64,000 nucleotides of DNA from Onchidella celtica. Lineage: Eukaryota > Mollusca > Gastropoda > Systellommatophora > Onchidiidae. Positions 1 through 11,020 of this stretch are shown here, piece after piece. The notes beneath the pieces were generated by a model. It made no database searches. It was not told the DNA's origin and saw only the letters and a list, made by a program, of their open reading frames with translations. The stretch's first letter is position 1. Every line of letters begins with the position of its first letter. The position numbers and the translations under genes were made by a program. The stretch spans positions 61,621,050-61,685,049 of the forward strand of contig OZ007569.1 of assembly GCA_963931925.1 (NCBI GenBank), given 5' to 3'.

Positions 1-330
1 AGAGAGAGGGCTAAAGAGAGAAACAGAAAGAGAGAAAAAACATTATTATATTGAGAGGGATAGACAGAGAGAAGGTTGGGGGGGGGGCAGAGAAAGAGAG
101 AGAGAGAAGTCGGAGCAGAGAGAGAGAGGCAAAAGAGTGAGAGAGAACGAGAGAGAGAACATTACATTAAGAGGGAGAGAGAGAGAGAGAGAATGGGGGG
201 GGGGGCAGAGAAAGAGAGAGAGAGAGAAGCGGAGGAGAGAGAGAGAATATTATTATATTGAGAGGGATAGAGAGAGAGAGGAGAGGAGAGAAACAGAGAC
301 AGAGACAATAACACAAAAAAAGATAGAATG
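1..330. repeat. GA-rich low-complexity tract with imperfect higher-order repeat
   Basis: The tract is almost pure purine on the + strand, with (GA)n interrupted by G runs at 78-87 and 195-205. A short AT-bearing motif (cattattatattgaga) recurs near 41, 160 and 248. The G-run plus 'cagagaaagagag' block recurs near 78 and 195. It is therefore a degenerate higher-order repeat, not a plain dinucleotide array. Open frames across it encode only Arg/Glu-rich or Ser/Leu-rich low-complexity peptides and are not genes. The array continues past the left edge of the window. Confidence 0.9.
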
Positions 331-1007
331 AGAACAGGCGCCAGTGCTCATTAGCCACAGACCAACACAACAACAGCGACTTCATCACCAACCCGGCTCT
401 TTACACCTAAGCATGTGAAACTTTAATTAAGCTGGAAACTAGGTCTGCCCTCACAGCGCATGCTGAACCTGAAATGTGTATTTTGCGTATTGTTTCCCCC
501 CATATAATTTAATGTAACTTTAAGAAACAAAAAAAATAAAAAAAATACTTGCCAGTCTCCACGACGCAGTGAAATAATTTGTGAAAGAGGGCTTATAATA
601 TAAATTGTACTGAATTCAGTCATTATGAATTCTACAGAATTCAGTCATTCAGTGCAGTTGGTGAATATTGAAGAAGAACGAATTTCCTGTTCAAGTAGTT
701 GGGTTTGATTGCATTGTGAGCGAACATGGCATAATATAATATGGATTTTTTTTGTGTAACCAGTTTGTTTAAGAAGTTTGGATACAGTACTATTGTTAAG
801 ATCTCTGAAAACCTTTTTTTTTTTTTGTTTTGTCTAGCCAGTGTGTTAGAAAAGGTTCAGACAATGCTAATCCTGGAGATCTTTGAAAAATTGATGACAT
901 TTCCAGTCTTTACCTGTGTGAGTAAGGCAGTAGAGTATTGACATTTGAAATCCAGCAGGTTGTTATGGAGGGAGGATATCGAATTTTTAATAGGGATGAA
1001 ATGTTTG
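331..1007. other. Non-coding stretch with a weak 78-bp direct repeat
   Basis: I see no gene here. Two segments, about 753-812 and 831-890, align without gaps at a 78-bp offset. They match best at the start (tgtgtaaccag / tgtctagccag) and at the end (gatctctgaaaa / gatctttgaaaa), and poorly in the middle. A short direct repeat of gaattcagtcatt also occurs near 612-645. Both look like old local duplications. Confidence 0.4.
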
Positions 1008-1009
1008 GA

Positions 1010-1016
1010 GGGGAGG

Positions 1017-1053
<37 letters not shown>

Positions 1054-1140
1054 GGTACAGAGGGAGAGAGGAGAGAGACCGGGAGACAGAGACACACAGA
1101 AAGAGACGGAGGGAGAGAGAGAGAGAGAGAGACAGAGGTT
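1010..1140. repeat. (GA)n microsatellite tract
   Basis: This is an interrupted GA dinucleotide array with a few GACA and CACA steps. Peptides encoded across it are low-complexity Arg/Glu or Ser/Leu repeats and are not considered genes. Confidence 0.93.
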
Positions 1141-1452
1141 GGGGTGGGTGGTAATGATCTGTGCTCAGACCAGTTCATTGTGCATTTTGCGCTAGGCATA
1201 AAGTGTTCTTGACGTACCATATGTATAATGCATAATATACATCGCACGCCTGTAAATCTACTGTAGAACTGCGATGTTTATGTTGGAATCAAAGAAGAAA
1301 CGTTCATACTTATTATTACGTGTGTGTGCTCATACAGGAATTGTGTGTATTAACGTTTTTACACACTTCACTGCCGTGTCTTTTCAAAGGACGGTTTCAA
1401 AGAATGCAGAGTATTTAGATGTGTGTTAGTCATTTTCAGTCAGGCTTATAGC
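1141..1452. other. Plain non-coding stretch
   Basis: AT-rich sequence without a credible open frame, repeat or RNA motif that I can see. Confidence 0.5.
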
Positions 1453-1604
1453 ATGAAATATCATAAAAACCACAGAAAAATTGTGGGGTCGCAGCAGGGC
1501 TATAAGCAAAGTCACTTCTCTTTAGTTTGCTTTGTATCGTTTGGGTTTTATTTCTCACGCAGGGTTTCGCTACATACAACTTTTTCTTTTTGCCCAATTT
1601 TGAC
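1453..1604 (+). repeat. Repeat family A, copy 1 (internally deleted)
   Basis: The left part carries the family head, including the hairpin sequence ccacagaaaaattgtgg and the block 'ggggtcgcagcagggctata'. It then jumps directly to the right-hand arm, which ends '...cttgtt-rich, ttttgccaattttgac'-like sequence as in the full fold-back copy at 15072-15351. The left arm and centre seen in that copy are absent here. The match is clear by eye over about 150 bp. No open frame is associated with it. Confidence 0.75.
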
Positions 1605-1934
1605 AGTTTTATAGCAGTAAGTTTTATGTGTATGTAAGCACGTGAGAGTGCCCATGGGAAGCGGGATGGGGGTGGGAGGAGATATGAAGGAGCTTAGTGA
1701 GTCTGGAGGCAACACACGTTGTGATATGATGAGCATAGTACAAAGTGATGTAATATCTATTGATGTCTGGAACTAGTGATCTGTGTATTGATGACATATA
1801 TACAGGAAATCTTGGAAGCGGAATGATTTAAAGTTGTGGTAATTTTATAATTCACGGAATGACCAACAGCCTTTCTCTTTATGGGTTTCCTCGCTGGCTC
1901 ACCGAGTCTCCCCTCCATTATTGTCACTTATTAA
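1605..1934. other. Plain non-coding stretch
   Basis: I see nothing notable between repeat A copy 1 and the TCAC array. The open frames are short and random-looking. Confidence 0.5.
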
Positions 1935-2243
1935 TTCACTCACTCATTCCCTCACCCATTTGCTCACTCACTCACTTATTCACTCACTCACTTACTCACC
2001 TGCTCGCTCACTCACTTACTCACTCACTCACTCATCTGCTCACTCACTCACTCACTCACTCACCTGTTCACTCACTCACCCACTTGTTCACTCACTCACC
2101 CATTCACTCAACCACTCACCTGTTCATTTACTCACCCACTCACTCACTCACTCACTCACTCACTCACTCACTCACTCACTCACTCACTCGCCCACGCACT
2201 AACTCACTCACTCATTCGCCCATGTACTCACTCACTCACTCAT
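1935..2243. repeat. (TCAC)n tetranucleotide array, about 300 bp
   Basis: This is a long tract of CACT/TCAC units with point variants (cacc, ttca, cccact). Because the unit is 4 bp, all three frames stay open and give Ser/Leu/Thr/His repeats. These open frames are artefacts of the array. The purest stretch is about 2130-2190. Confidence 0.95.
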
Positions 2244-2833
2244 TGACTTTATGATCTATTACGATGATCCGATTTACTTGTTCCCCATTAACAGCCAGGG
2301 CAGCTCTCAAATCACAAATTAGAATGTCTTTTGCCTCAAGTAATCACCTTACATCTCTGGCTAGCAGATCAACAATCCAGTGCTGACAAGCAATTAATTC
2401 ACAACAACAATCCTACACTGAATCCTACTGTTCACCTTTCCGATTAAACAAACGAATTTGGTGCATGTTCGCCAGCAACATTGCTGGTAAATCTGAAACA
2501 AATGCAGTAAATCTGATTGCAGAGCCTGACGTAAGCACTTCTTCCCGTTATCATTTCGCAAGTTTAGTATGACTTATTTATTCCTGCTATGAAGTCGACG
2601 GTAGATCTAGTGCACTGGAATTTATAAACTTTTACCCATAGTTCAAAGACAACACCCTGATCCCAGCGTCTCCAAAGCGGCCGCGCTATTTCGCGTTATG
2701 TAAACAAAAGAGGGGGAATTGTATTCCTGCGGCCTATGGATGTTGATATACAGAGGGTCTTGTGTATACCGGGCGCTTGGGTATACCGGTCGCCACTTCA
2801 TAGACTGCGGGTTGGTCTGCAATGTTTCTGTCA
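2244..2833. other. Plain non-coding stretch
   Basis: Moderate GC content with no recognisable gene or repeat. The segment 2640-2830 has slightly higher GC and CpG (gcggccgcgc near 2677), but no convincing open frame. Confidence 0.45.
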
Positions 2834-2879
2834 GAGAGAGAGCTTGAGCGCGGGAGAAAGAGATAGAGAGAGATAGAGA

Positions 2880-2929
<50 letters not shown>

Positions 2930-2936
2930 GAAAGAA
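2834..2936. repeat. (GA)n/(GATA)/(GACA)n compound microsatellite
   Basis: GA dinucleotides are interspersed with GATA steps, ending in five GACA units near 2911-2930. The derived peptides are low complexity. Confidence 0.93.
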
Positions 2937-2959
2937 CATGTCAATGGGCTGGAAAGGCT

Positions 2960-3030
2960 TTGGGGAGGGGGCGGGCAAAGTCAAATCTCGCTGATAGACA
3001 TCATGACCTTAGGTTCGAATCCTAGTGGTC
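2960..3030 (+). other. tRNA-like B-box fragment, possible SINE remnant
   Basis: The sequence ggttcgaatcc near 3012-3022 is an exact pol III B-box. It sits in a possible T-arm (ttagg / cctag stem around ttcgaat). I could not find a matching A-box or acceptor stem upstream, so this is at best a truncated tRNA-derived SINE. It may also be a chance match. Confidence 0.25.
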
Positions 3031-3299
3031 AGTGCAAATATCTGAAAAGTTAAAGTTCAGCGTTCTCAGTCTTGTGGCCTAATTGTGCAAAATACAAAAA
3101 AATTGCATTAAAATGGATCGTCGGTAGAAGTGGTCTCTGTTTTTGACTCCACTAATGCCAGTATTGTTGAAATCCTTCAGTTATCATTTAATTTTCGATG
3201 TTCTATGCTCACGTTAATAACTGTAGGCCCTTCCCGGGCGATTGTGTTTGTTTGAGGCCGGGTTTTACGGCCATGTGGGTTGATATCTGCTGAACGGTT

Positions 3300-3510
3300 G
3301 ACCACGAAATCTTGAATCGCAAGAATAAAGGAGATGCAAAGTGGCTCACAATAGAAGGCCCAATACAAAAATAAAAGTGTAGTCTATGTATTATCTACGC
3401 AGAAGCTGCACTTTTGACCAAGAAGCCCTGAAGCGCAAAACAAAGAAGATGCAAAGTAGTGGACAATAGAAGGCTTTATATAAAAATAAAAATATGTAAT
3501 CCATAGTATC
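3300..3510. repeat. Two-copy tandem duplication, period 116 bp
   Basis: The segment starting 'gaccacgaaatc' at 3300 recurs as 'gaccaagaagcc' at 3416. Both share blocks such as gagatgcaaagt/gaagatgcaaagt, acaatagaagg and aaaaataaaa at the same relative positions. By eye the copies are about 80% identical over about 80 bp. No conserved reading frame is evident, so I read it as a local non-coding duplication or a fragment of a dispersed repeat. Confidence 0.75.
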
Positions 3511-3555
3511 CATGGAGTCGCAAATTAAAGATCTCTGTATGATGGACACCTACTT

Positions 3556-3999
3556 CTATCTTTGTCCTCCTCTCATGGCGCTCACCACCAATTGAAAAAG
3601 ATCAGACAATAACGACGGACAACGAGGAACAATGAGGAACAACAATAAAGAATAGGGGGCCAACAGCATTAGGTTGAGAACCCCGAGAAACCAAAGGACC
3701 TCATCGCGCCGACACACAAGGGTTTGCGCACACATGGCAGATGTACGCTCAAGATTTCTGGGAGAGATTAACAAGGGAGATGACAAAGAAAAAAAAACCC
3801 AACAAAACACAAAGCTAGACCTTGCATAATTATTATAAAGACCAACCTGCCGCTGAAGGCAAAGTTTTGTCACGGAGGACGGCTGGAAGAGAAACCATTG
3901 CCTCCAGAGCACACAACGTTTACTTCCCTTTGCCGACTTCTCCGAAACCTCCTCCGTACCAACACCTTCCCCTTCCCTCCCTATAGTTTGTCTCCGCAA
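3556..3999 (-). CDS. Unrecognised 147-codon open frame (doubtful)
   Basis: This is one of the longest open frames not explained by a microsatellite. The N-terminal third is polar. The C-terminal part is hydrophobic, with a stretch reading LMLLAPYSLLLFLIVPRCP that could form one membrane segment. I recognise no domain, the composition is rich in Ser, Leu and Cys, and no splice context stands out. It has no gene neighbour. Most likely it is a chance open frame. Confidence 0.12.
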   Translation of the reverse strand: MRRQTIGREGEGVGTEEVSEKSAKGSKRCVLWRQWFLFQPSSVTKLCLQRQVGLYNNYARSSFVFCWVFFSLSSPLLISPRNLERTSAMCAQTLVCRRDEVLWFLGVLNLMLLAPYSLLLFLIVPRCPSLLSDLFQLVVSAMRGGQR

Positions 4000-4570
4000 A
4001 TCTCAGTGCTTAGCTTGGTAGCCTGGCTACATTTCGTTTTCATGCGAAGTTTATGGTTACAATTTACTGGAAAGTAAAAAATCATTAGGAATCTTTCAGT
4101 TTGTGACGTCTGAAATCCCAAAGGTAAATTAGTGAGTGTTTTGTCTTCTTGTGTATAGCAAGTAAGTGTGTTATTTTGTCAGTGTGCCATGACGTCGGAA
4201 TATACTGGAATATCCGTGTATTTTATATCTATTCTCATGCATGCACACGATGCCACAATTTGACAACGTTTGAATGAATTGCGTATCTTCCAATTCCAGA
4301 GAGCAAGTTTAATCTTCACTGTCAGACACCCCGAACGCAAACACTCACGAACACTTGTGCAGTAGAAGCCAGGTTGTGAGATATTACGTCTTCAGTTTAA
4401 CCTTTGTTTCTTGACCGTTTTTTTCCTAACCACAGGCTTGGATTTATGTGTCTTAAATTATAAGACCGAGTGCTGAGATGTTATCAGGAAATGCATTTAT
4501 CCCATTGTTTTGCTGCTGTGTTTGGCGTTGATAATTTAACTGTGTCAGGCCTGAAGGCTGCGTTGTTTTT
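4000..4570. other. Plain non-coding stretch
   Basis: AT-rich sequence without a credible gene or repeat. Confidence 0.5.
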
Positions 4571-4812
4571 GTCCAGAGGACTTCAGTTGTGAGCTGATTC
4601 TTGTCATTGTTTGGACTTTTCGTAACTGTGCCTGTCCAGAGGACTTCATTTGTGAGCTGGTTCTTGTCATGTTTGGACTTTTCGTAACTGTGCCTGTCCA
4701 GAGGACTTCAGTTGTGAGCTGGTTCTTGTCATGTTTGGACTTTTCGTAAATATGTGCCTGTCCAGAGGACTTCAGTTGTGAGCTGGGTCTCGACATGTTT
4801 GGACTTTCTGTT
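4571..4812. repeat. Minisatellite, four copies of a 62-64-bp unit
   Basis: Units begin 'gtccagaggacttca' at 4571, 4634, 4696 and 4760, giving spacings of 63, 62 and 64 bp. Each contains gtgagctggttcttgtcat and tttggacttttcgtaa. The inner copies are nearly identical, which suggests recent expansion. Spacings vary by single bases, so the array is not kept in frame. The repetitive minus-strand peptide it can encode is an artefact. Confidence 0.95.
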
Positions 4813-5209
4813 GTGTTGTTTATACCGTAGCTTCCATTGTTCTTGAGGTGGGTGTTTTTGCATCTGTTTTGTTTTACTAGGGGGATTGATAGATCTTAGA
4901 AAGGAACGAAATTAGTATGTGTTTAGATTAGAAAGACAGTAGCCAGTGTGTAAAGTGAACCTGCCAACAAACTGCCAGAAACATAGGAGGTATGTAGATT
5001 CTTACAAAGCAAATCAACATTATATTGAGACTATTGCAGTCACGCCCTCTTCTATTTCAAGTCTTTTGTCCAATATTGTTGATTATTTTTGTCTTTTTTT
5101 TATTTGTTGATGTTTGGCTGGCATTCTTGTTCAAGTCTTCATAACATTGTGTTTCGCCTTACTGTCCCTGTACATATCTGTCTGTCATGTCGTTTTCTTT
5201 TGGCAGAAA
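4813..5209. other. Plain non-coding stretch
   Basis: No gene, repeat or RNA motif recognised. Confidence 0.5.
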
Positions 5210-5308
5210 TGGAAAAAAAAACAAAAAACAAATATAACGAAAGAAAGAACGAAAAAGAAAGAAAGAGAGAAAGAAAGAGAGAAAGAAAGAAAGAGAAAGA
5301 AAGAAAGA
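5210..5308. repeat. (GAAA)n purine tract
   Basis: Interrupted GAAA/AAAG/GAGA array, purest from about 5238 to 5308. Encoded peptides are Lys/Arg/Glu low complexity only. Confidence 0.92.
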
Positions 5309-6428
5309 TTATTACCATTCTAAACTCAAACTGAGACTGCAGTTTCTCATAGTCTACCCAAATGACTACTTTGGGACATCTGTTACTAAGCTTTCTCTTG
5401 CCGTATCATACATTACTGTTACTACAACAGGTGTGTATTCAGTACTTTATGACTCCTGCAACTTCTGCTTGTTTTACTGATCACTCACCGTGAACTGCTC
5501 ACAAGTGGGCTAAAAACGCTAGTAACAGGAAAATTGAGGCCAAAGTCCATGCAGCTGGTTGTCCTCCGTTCAGGAACACGAACACCATTCTGAACCAATA
5601 AAGAGCACATTCGTAGCCTTTCTCTGGTCCATTAGTGTACGTTGCTTAGATGTCGTGGTATTCCTGGTCTTATGGATCAGTTGTATTTCAAAAGTTGCAG
5701 TTTCAACTGTTATTGAGAAGGCATTATTGCAACCTTTTATAATGGAGTAATCCGCCTCGGCGGAAGATTACAGATCATCTTAGTGAAACAGCAATAATTA
5801 CAAAAAAAAGCAGAAACTTTTACTCACAACTTCATCAAATTCTCGATCACATTTGAATGCCTGCATTAAAAAATTCTTCCATAATCTCAAGTTATCTATG
5901 GCTCCTAAAGAGGCTGAAAACTTGTGTTACGAAAAGAAAGCAAAACCGCAAGGCGTTCTGTCATTTCACAGATCTAATCATGTGAAATGATGCCATCGAA
6001 TGAGGACAGAGAAGTTTTTGAGAATGTATAGAACGATGGTTATCAAACCTTGAGAATGTTGTCCCTTCTAGTCTGCATCGTCATAAAATTCGAAACGATG
6101 CTCTTTCTGGCACGAGAAGTTTTTAAAGAAATCTGCATGGAGTTCGGACACTGGATGTTGTGGTGTAACAAAATTAAACACATTTTGATCCACATGGATA
6201 AAGCAAATCGGCGGAAAGGTTTCCCATTTTCGTAACAGTATGTGCAGCTATTTCCCATTTGTTTTCCCAGTCATGGAAATTACATATTTTTATGCAATTC
6301 CTGTGCTTTAGGTTGATGACTTACCGAGTCAGATCTGTGTTGCGTCCAGTCTTGACCCAGTGAGCGCTGTCTCTCTGTTAGCCAGCTGATTAAAGACAAC
6401 TTTCACGCAGCCGAACGAATGAGACCCT
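5309..6428. other. Non-coding stretch with a 10-bp-stem hairpin
   Basis: No gene is recognised. At 5747-5771 there is a compact inverted repeat (gtaat-ccgcc / ggcgg-aag-attac) able to form a hairpin of about 10 bp. Near 6318-6345 a short segment (accgagtcagatctgtgttg) weakly resembles one end of repeat family B, at the level of a decayed fragment. Confidence 0.4.
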
Positions 6429-6690
6429 GACGAAATATAAAAACCACAGAAAAACTGTGGGGTCGCAGCAAGGCTATAGACAAAGTCAAAATTTGGCAAG
6501 AAGAAAAAGTTGTATGTAGCAAAGCCTCGCGTAAGAAATAATACCCAAACGGTGCAATGGAACGCAAACTAAAAGAGAAGACAGAAAATGGCCGATATTT
6601 CGGCAACAGTCTCTTTCAAGGAAAGAAATGAAAAAACAACAACAGAAAAAAAAAGAAAATTGAACAGATAAAACAATGGAACAATAAAAG
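6429..6690 (+). repeat. Repeat family A, copy 2 (head, left arm and tail)
   Basis: It begins gacgaaatataaaaacc and contains the hairpin ccacag-aaaaa-ctgtgg at 6444-6460. The block ggggtcgcagcaaggctata follows, then a left arm shared with copies 3 and 4 (aaaagttgtatgtagcaaag, taagaaataatacccaaac). At 6591-6621 lies the motif gccgatatttcggcaacagt. Downstream is an A-rich tail (cagaaaaaaaaagaaaattg). The copy is non-coding. Read on the minus strand, the centre resembles a hammerhead-type catalytic core (see findings). Confidence 0.8.
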
Positions 6691-7324
6691 CTCTGAATGA
6701 GACCTGTCTCGGCCTCCCCAGTGCGGGAGATCCTATGTAGCTCCTTAGTCCATAGCTTACATTAAAATAGAGACAAAACAGATTTTACACAGTGCACCAA
6801 GCGCCTAAGATCGAAGTTAGGTATTATAACTGCACAAGAGATATAGTGATACCTCCTCAGTGTATGGCATACAGAAACGTGTTTCTTTTCTGCGACGCCC
6901 ATTAGCTAACCCCTTTCTTTTCCATCTTTAAAAACCAAACTTACGTAATCTAATAATAATATACTAATGTCTTCGTATTTTCAGAACTAATTTTCTCCGA
7001 AACTAAAAGCCAAAGTTTTAAGAGTTGCATTTGCCCATCACATGAGCACATCAATCATTTTATATCAGCCAAATTCTCCGATTGGATCAGGCAAGTGCAA
7101 ACAGTGAAAAGGTGTGCTTGAGCGTAATTGTCACAGGGACCTGATTTTCAAATTGGATAATTTCTATCCTTTTAAATTGCCCAATCACCATGTGATAGCA
7201 ATATTCATTATGGTTATCAAACACACTGCAGGTCAAAATGTACTTGCTGTTGTAATTGCTGAGTAATTTTGCGCCATTTGACATACATTTATTGCTACAA
7301 TGTGATAGTGTTCTTTCTTTTCAG
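6691..7324. other. Plain AT-rich non-coding stretch
   Basis: No gene or repeat recognised. The last 20 bases are a pyrimidine tract ending in cag at 7322-7324, the acceptor of the candidate exon that follows. Confidence 0.45.
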
Positions 7325-7540
7325 TCGTGAACTAGGATATAGTTCTATGACGTACTATGATCAGAACATTGTTCTGATATCGATTTTTATGGAATGGCTG
7401 TGGGAAACCTTCAGACTTGACCAGAACTTGTCGCTTTATGTTCAGACTACAAAAATCCGAGCTCGCGTCTTCATTCTGTCCAATACCACAAGTCTGCATT
7501 GTTGTCTGTTAGATCCTGGCGATAGTGGCCAAGTCTGTGG
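7325..7540 (+). CDS. Candidate internal exon, product unknown
   Basis: A good-looking 3' splice site (ttctttcttttcag, ending at 7324) precedes an open frame of 216 nt. The frame ends at ggag|gtatcg, a possible donor. The encoded segment starts RELGYSSMTYYDQN and ends near LLDPGDSGQVCGR. I recognise no domain. A palindrome (cagaacattgttctg) lies inside it. No partner exon can be linked, so it may be chance. Confidence 0.15.
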
Positions 7541-7798
7541 GAGGTATCGAATACATAGTGTGAGTTAACTTAGTAGATATTGCAATTCCTCATCTCGACT
7601 ACGAATAATTATTTGAGACGTTTTCATAAAATGTGATTTCTGACTGTCGTGTAGGCATTTTTCTTGCTGATCTTTGAAATGACGTCATATTTTAACATGT
7701 TGTGATTTTGACTCTCTGAGTCCCAGGAATGGGGAGAAAAAGACAAAATTTTGTGAAATGTTTTAACCACATTTCAATCGTGGCGTGGCGATATGCAA
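7541..7798. other. Plain non-coding stretch
   Basis: Nothing recognised. Confidence 0.5.
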
Positions 7799-7845
7799 AA
7801 GAGAAAGAGAGAGAGAGAGAGGAGGAGGAAAAGGGGGGGGGGGTC
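7799..7845. repeat. Short (GA)n tract ending in an 11-bp G run
   Basis: GA dinucleotides from about 7799 run into ggaggagg and then 11 consecutive G at 7833-7843. Confidence 0.85.
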
Positions 7846-10800
7846 ATTTGCTACTATTTTAATTTATTGGAGATCAAGAAAAAATGTTTAACTCTACACT
7901 GCAAGACTCTTTTGAAAGTCAGATATCTATGACTTCATTGCACCTCAAGCTCGAGAGACTTAGACATGTTGTTTCCTTTTTTTTTCTTTTTCAGTTTTAC
8001 TTAAGCTTGATATATCCCATTTACATGCAACATTCTTTCCTGTTTCCTATTACCTGAACACCCACCACTTGCTGCATCCCCAATACGTCTTGGTAGAATA
8101 CTATTATTTTGACACCTTGTGTGACATGTAACAGATGTGACGTCAGCAGAAACCTAAAGTTTATCATTCATTACGTAAGCGTAAACTTACGCACAGTTAA
8201 CCTTCCGTCCTTCCGTAACCGATGGAGCCAAAACTTGGTGGACGGTCGAAATTGCGTTAAAACCCGCGCGCAGAAAACGGTGGGGAGAAAAAAAAACATA
8301 AACATTGAGCCTTCTGTCGATGCCATCCCTCTGGCTGTGCTACACCTTGCCAGGTTGCATTTGCCTTGGCAGTGAAAAATACATTTTTTGGCTTGTGAAA
8401 TAGTCAAAACACAAATGACGCAATGCACATAAATCCACTAATGGTATTTTTAGAAACAATTCTACTAAATTGCACACGAAGTTTAGTTTACCTGAGGTTG
8501 TTTCTGTTGCTGATATTGTTCGCAATGCACGTATTTTTGAAAACAAAACTGGTTTTTTGATCTCCTGGACAGGCGAAAGCCACTCATTCTAATATTCTTG
8601 GCTTTCTCTACCATCCGTTTTTCCCTCGCCCCCATGTTGTTTTTCTTGCTAATCCTGAATTTTTTCTTCTTCTTGTATACATAGATTTTTCTACGATAGT
8701 ATATGGCCTTTAGCGTCTTTACAGACGGTCTTAGCAGCTAGAATATTCACTTTCACTTTGACTGACAGCTTCTCTCGTGGCTTATTCTACCAATGTTTGA
8801 CCCGAGAGTGCGATGGCAGTGATTGCAGGTCAGTCTTTTGGGTTCACTTTGGCGAGTGTTTTCATTCCGCCTCTGTCGTTTTGTCAGGTTTGATAGTATG
8901 ACGTCTGTTTATATGCCATTTGTTTATACAGTCCTTCATCTGCTTTGCTTCTCTTTCTTCTCGAATGTCCTTCCTTTAGTTTTTTCCACCCCCCCCCCCT
9001 CTATTCTTTCTGTTTTGCCTCATCTACTGTTTTAGTTTCGCACTCTTCGCATCGATTGAGCATTTCATACTATGTTCTCATCGACTTGACTCTTTCATTC
9101 ATTTCTATCCTCCCTGTTTCAAATTCTGGTAGCACGTGACTTCTTTGATTCGGCATGACCCCCTACCCTTCCTTTTCACCCCAATCTGTAATTTATTTCT
9201 AGCCAATCATACATCACTTCACTCAGTGCAGTATTTCAGATACTCTTAATGGTGATCTACCGTAGGCCCTTGATTTCCTAGTTTCTGTGTGTGTCAATTG
9301 CCTGTTCTTTTCGCTTCCCCTTCCTGCACCAATGATATTTTAATTATTCATCTTAAAAGATGTTATGTGCAAGTTTGTATTAAAGTCAGATTTGTTTTGT
9401 TTTTTTTAAATTCAACCCCTATTGCCTCAGTTAACAATGTACGGTGTCTTCAGAGGAGCTCAACATTAAATTTACATACAAAAATTGGCCTAAAATGGAC
9501 AGAAAATTGCAAACTACAAACTGGCAAACATGTTCCTCTGACAGTGTACGGGAGAAGGGAGGGGTCCCATGAATGTTTATACGTCAGGAGTTGTTAAAGA
9601 GCTGATGTTTCGTTAAGTATGCTGTAAACAGTTTCTGTGTCTGGAGTCTGTTGTGTTCCTCAGAAGCAAGCACACCTCGCTATTTAACAGAATTTCAAGG
9701 AATAATCCAAGGCACGGTCTGTAATCTCGCAAAATCTTGTATTTCAGAATTACCAGAACTCTCAGCGTTGTTGCCCATCCCAAAGCACACAGTTAAAACC
9801 GCGTATTCCCAAGCAAGGAGGAGCTGAACATCAGTAGGGTGAGTAAATGTACTAATACATTGTCTCTGTGAACGATTTAAAGTCATATGAATTCGGAACA
9901 GCTGACCAATGCTTTTGTTTGTTTACGTGTTTTTGAGAAGAGTCCTGGACCTGATATAATATACAAAGACATACATTACAAAACAAAGTGCACCGTAGCA
10001 GTGAGGCAGCAAAAAGATACCATTTTCATGGCTTCCTGCGAATTACTTTTATATCAAGTTTCGATAACACTCTGCCGCAAAACTTACCCCACCATGGTCG
10101 TAGAGTCAGCCTCTAGCAGTCTCAGTAAAAGTGTCAGAAACTGGGTCTCTAATGTCTGAAAAGTTTCTCAGTATGTCATGGCGCTTGCACATTTCATTTT
10201 TTTTTTTTACTCACTGTACGCCATATTACTAAATTTAGTATACATCCCAAAACATGGGGAACATAGCTGTAGAGGATATTTTAAACTGTCAAAGGAGAGC
10301 AGTTTTTACTTTTGCCATGTTCTGCAGGTATCATATATCCAGTGGAACGGCTGAATGGGCGACCTCATTATGATTTGGTATCAGTGCTAGAAGGTACCGG
10401 AATAGTGTAATGTATCATCTGTTGGCATCACCTCCAGATTTGAAATGTTATAGAACAACTCTGAGGCGATAAATGCAGCTCGCGAACAACACGCACACTC
10501 TAATTATCAGCCTTATATGTTGCAATCTCCAAATTATTGCATTTTCCCACCAGTATTAAAGAGAGCGAATGTGTGTGTTCACGAAAAATACTGGCTCATG
10601 CAACTCGGATATACATGACATACATGAAGATGCCTTCCTTTCGCCCTGCAGAAGCTTCCTTTTTTACATTTAAAGGCTCCAAAATGGTGAGGAAGTTGTT
10701 TTTGTTTTTTTATTTGCTTTGTGTCGTTGACTGCTCGCCTCCGGTTCTCCTTGTATAAAATAAAAGTAAGTCTTGAAAATAATGATCTCTCTTTCCCTCC

Positions 10801-11020
10801 CCCATCTTGTAAAAAACAAAGTGGCAGCCTAGCACTTATTTAATGGATCTGAAGTGCCAGGAATGTTAATATTATTTATTTCAGTTAAATATAATCATAA
10901 AATATTTGAGAATTCGGCCACCCGTCGTCTTCAGACATCCCATATTCTGACAGTGGTTTTTTTTTTTTAATGTGCTCCTCGCAACAAAATAAACAATTCA
11001 TGTTACACATTTGTTACCAA
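7846..11020. other. Long non-coding stretch
   Basis: About 3 kb without a recognisable gene or dispersed repeat. Contents worth noting are an imperfect palindrome tacgtaagcgtaaacttacgc near 8174-8194, a T/C-rich segment at 8930-9040 with an 11-bp C run at 8989-8999, and T or A homopolymers. Open frames of 60-100 codons (9289-9597, 9887-10159) have no recognisable motif. Confidence 0.45.

Noticed and set aside
1859-2254. 131-codon Ser/Leu/Thr/His open frame
   Set aside because: Entirely a product of the TCAC tetranucleotide array; every frame is open.
4545-4796. Minus-strand repetitive peptide with SSQLKSSGQ motifs
   Set aside because: It is the translation of the 62-64-bp minisatellite; unit spacing is not a multiple of three.
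6429-6445. ctgacgaaat at the start of repeat A copy 2 as a hammerhead core
   Set aside because: No stem II and GAAA follow in the right order, and copy 3 lacks the first C; only the central motif is kept as a hypothesis.
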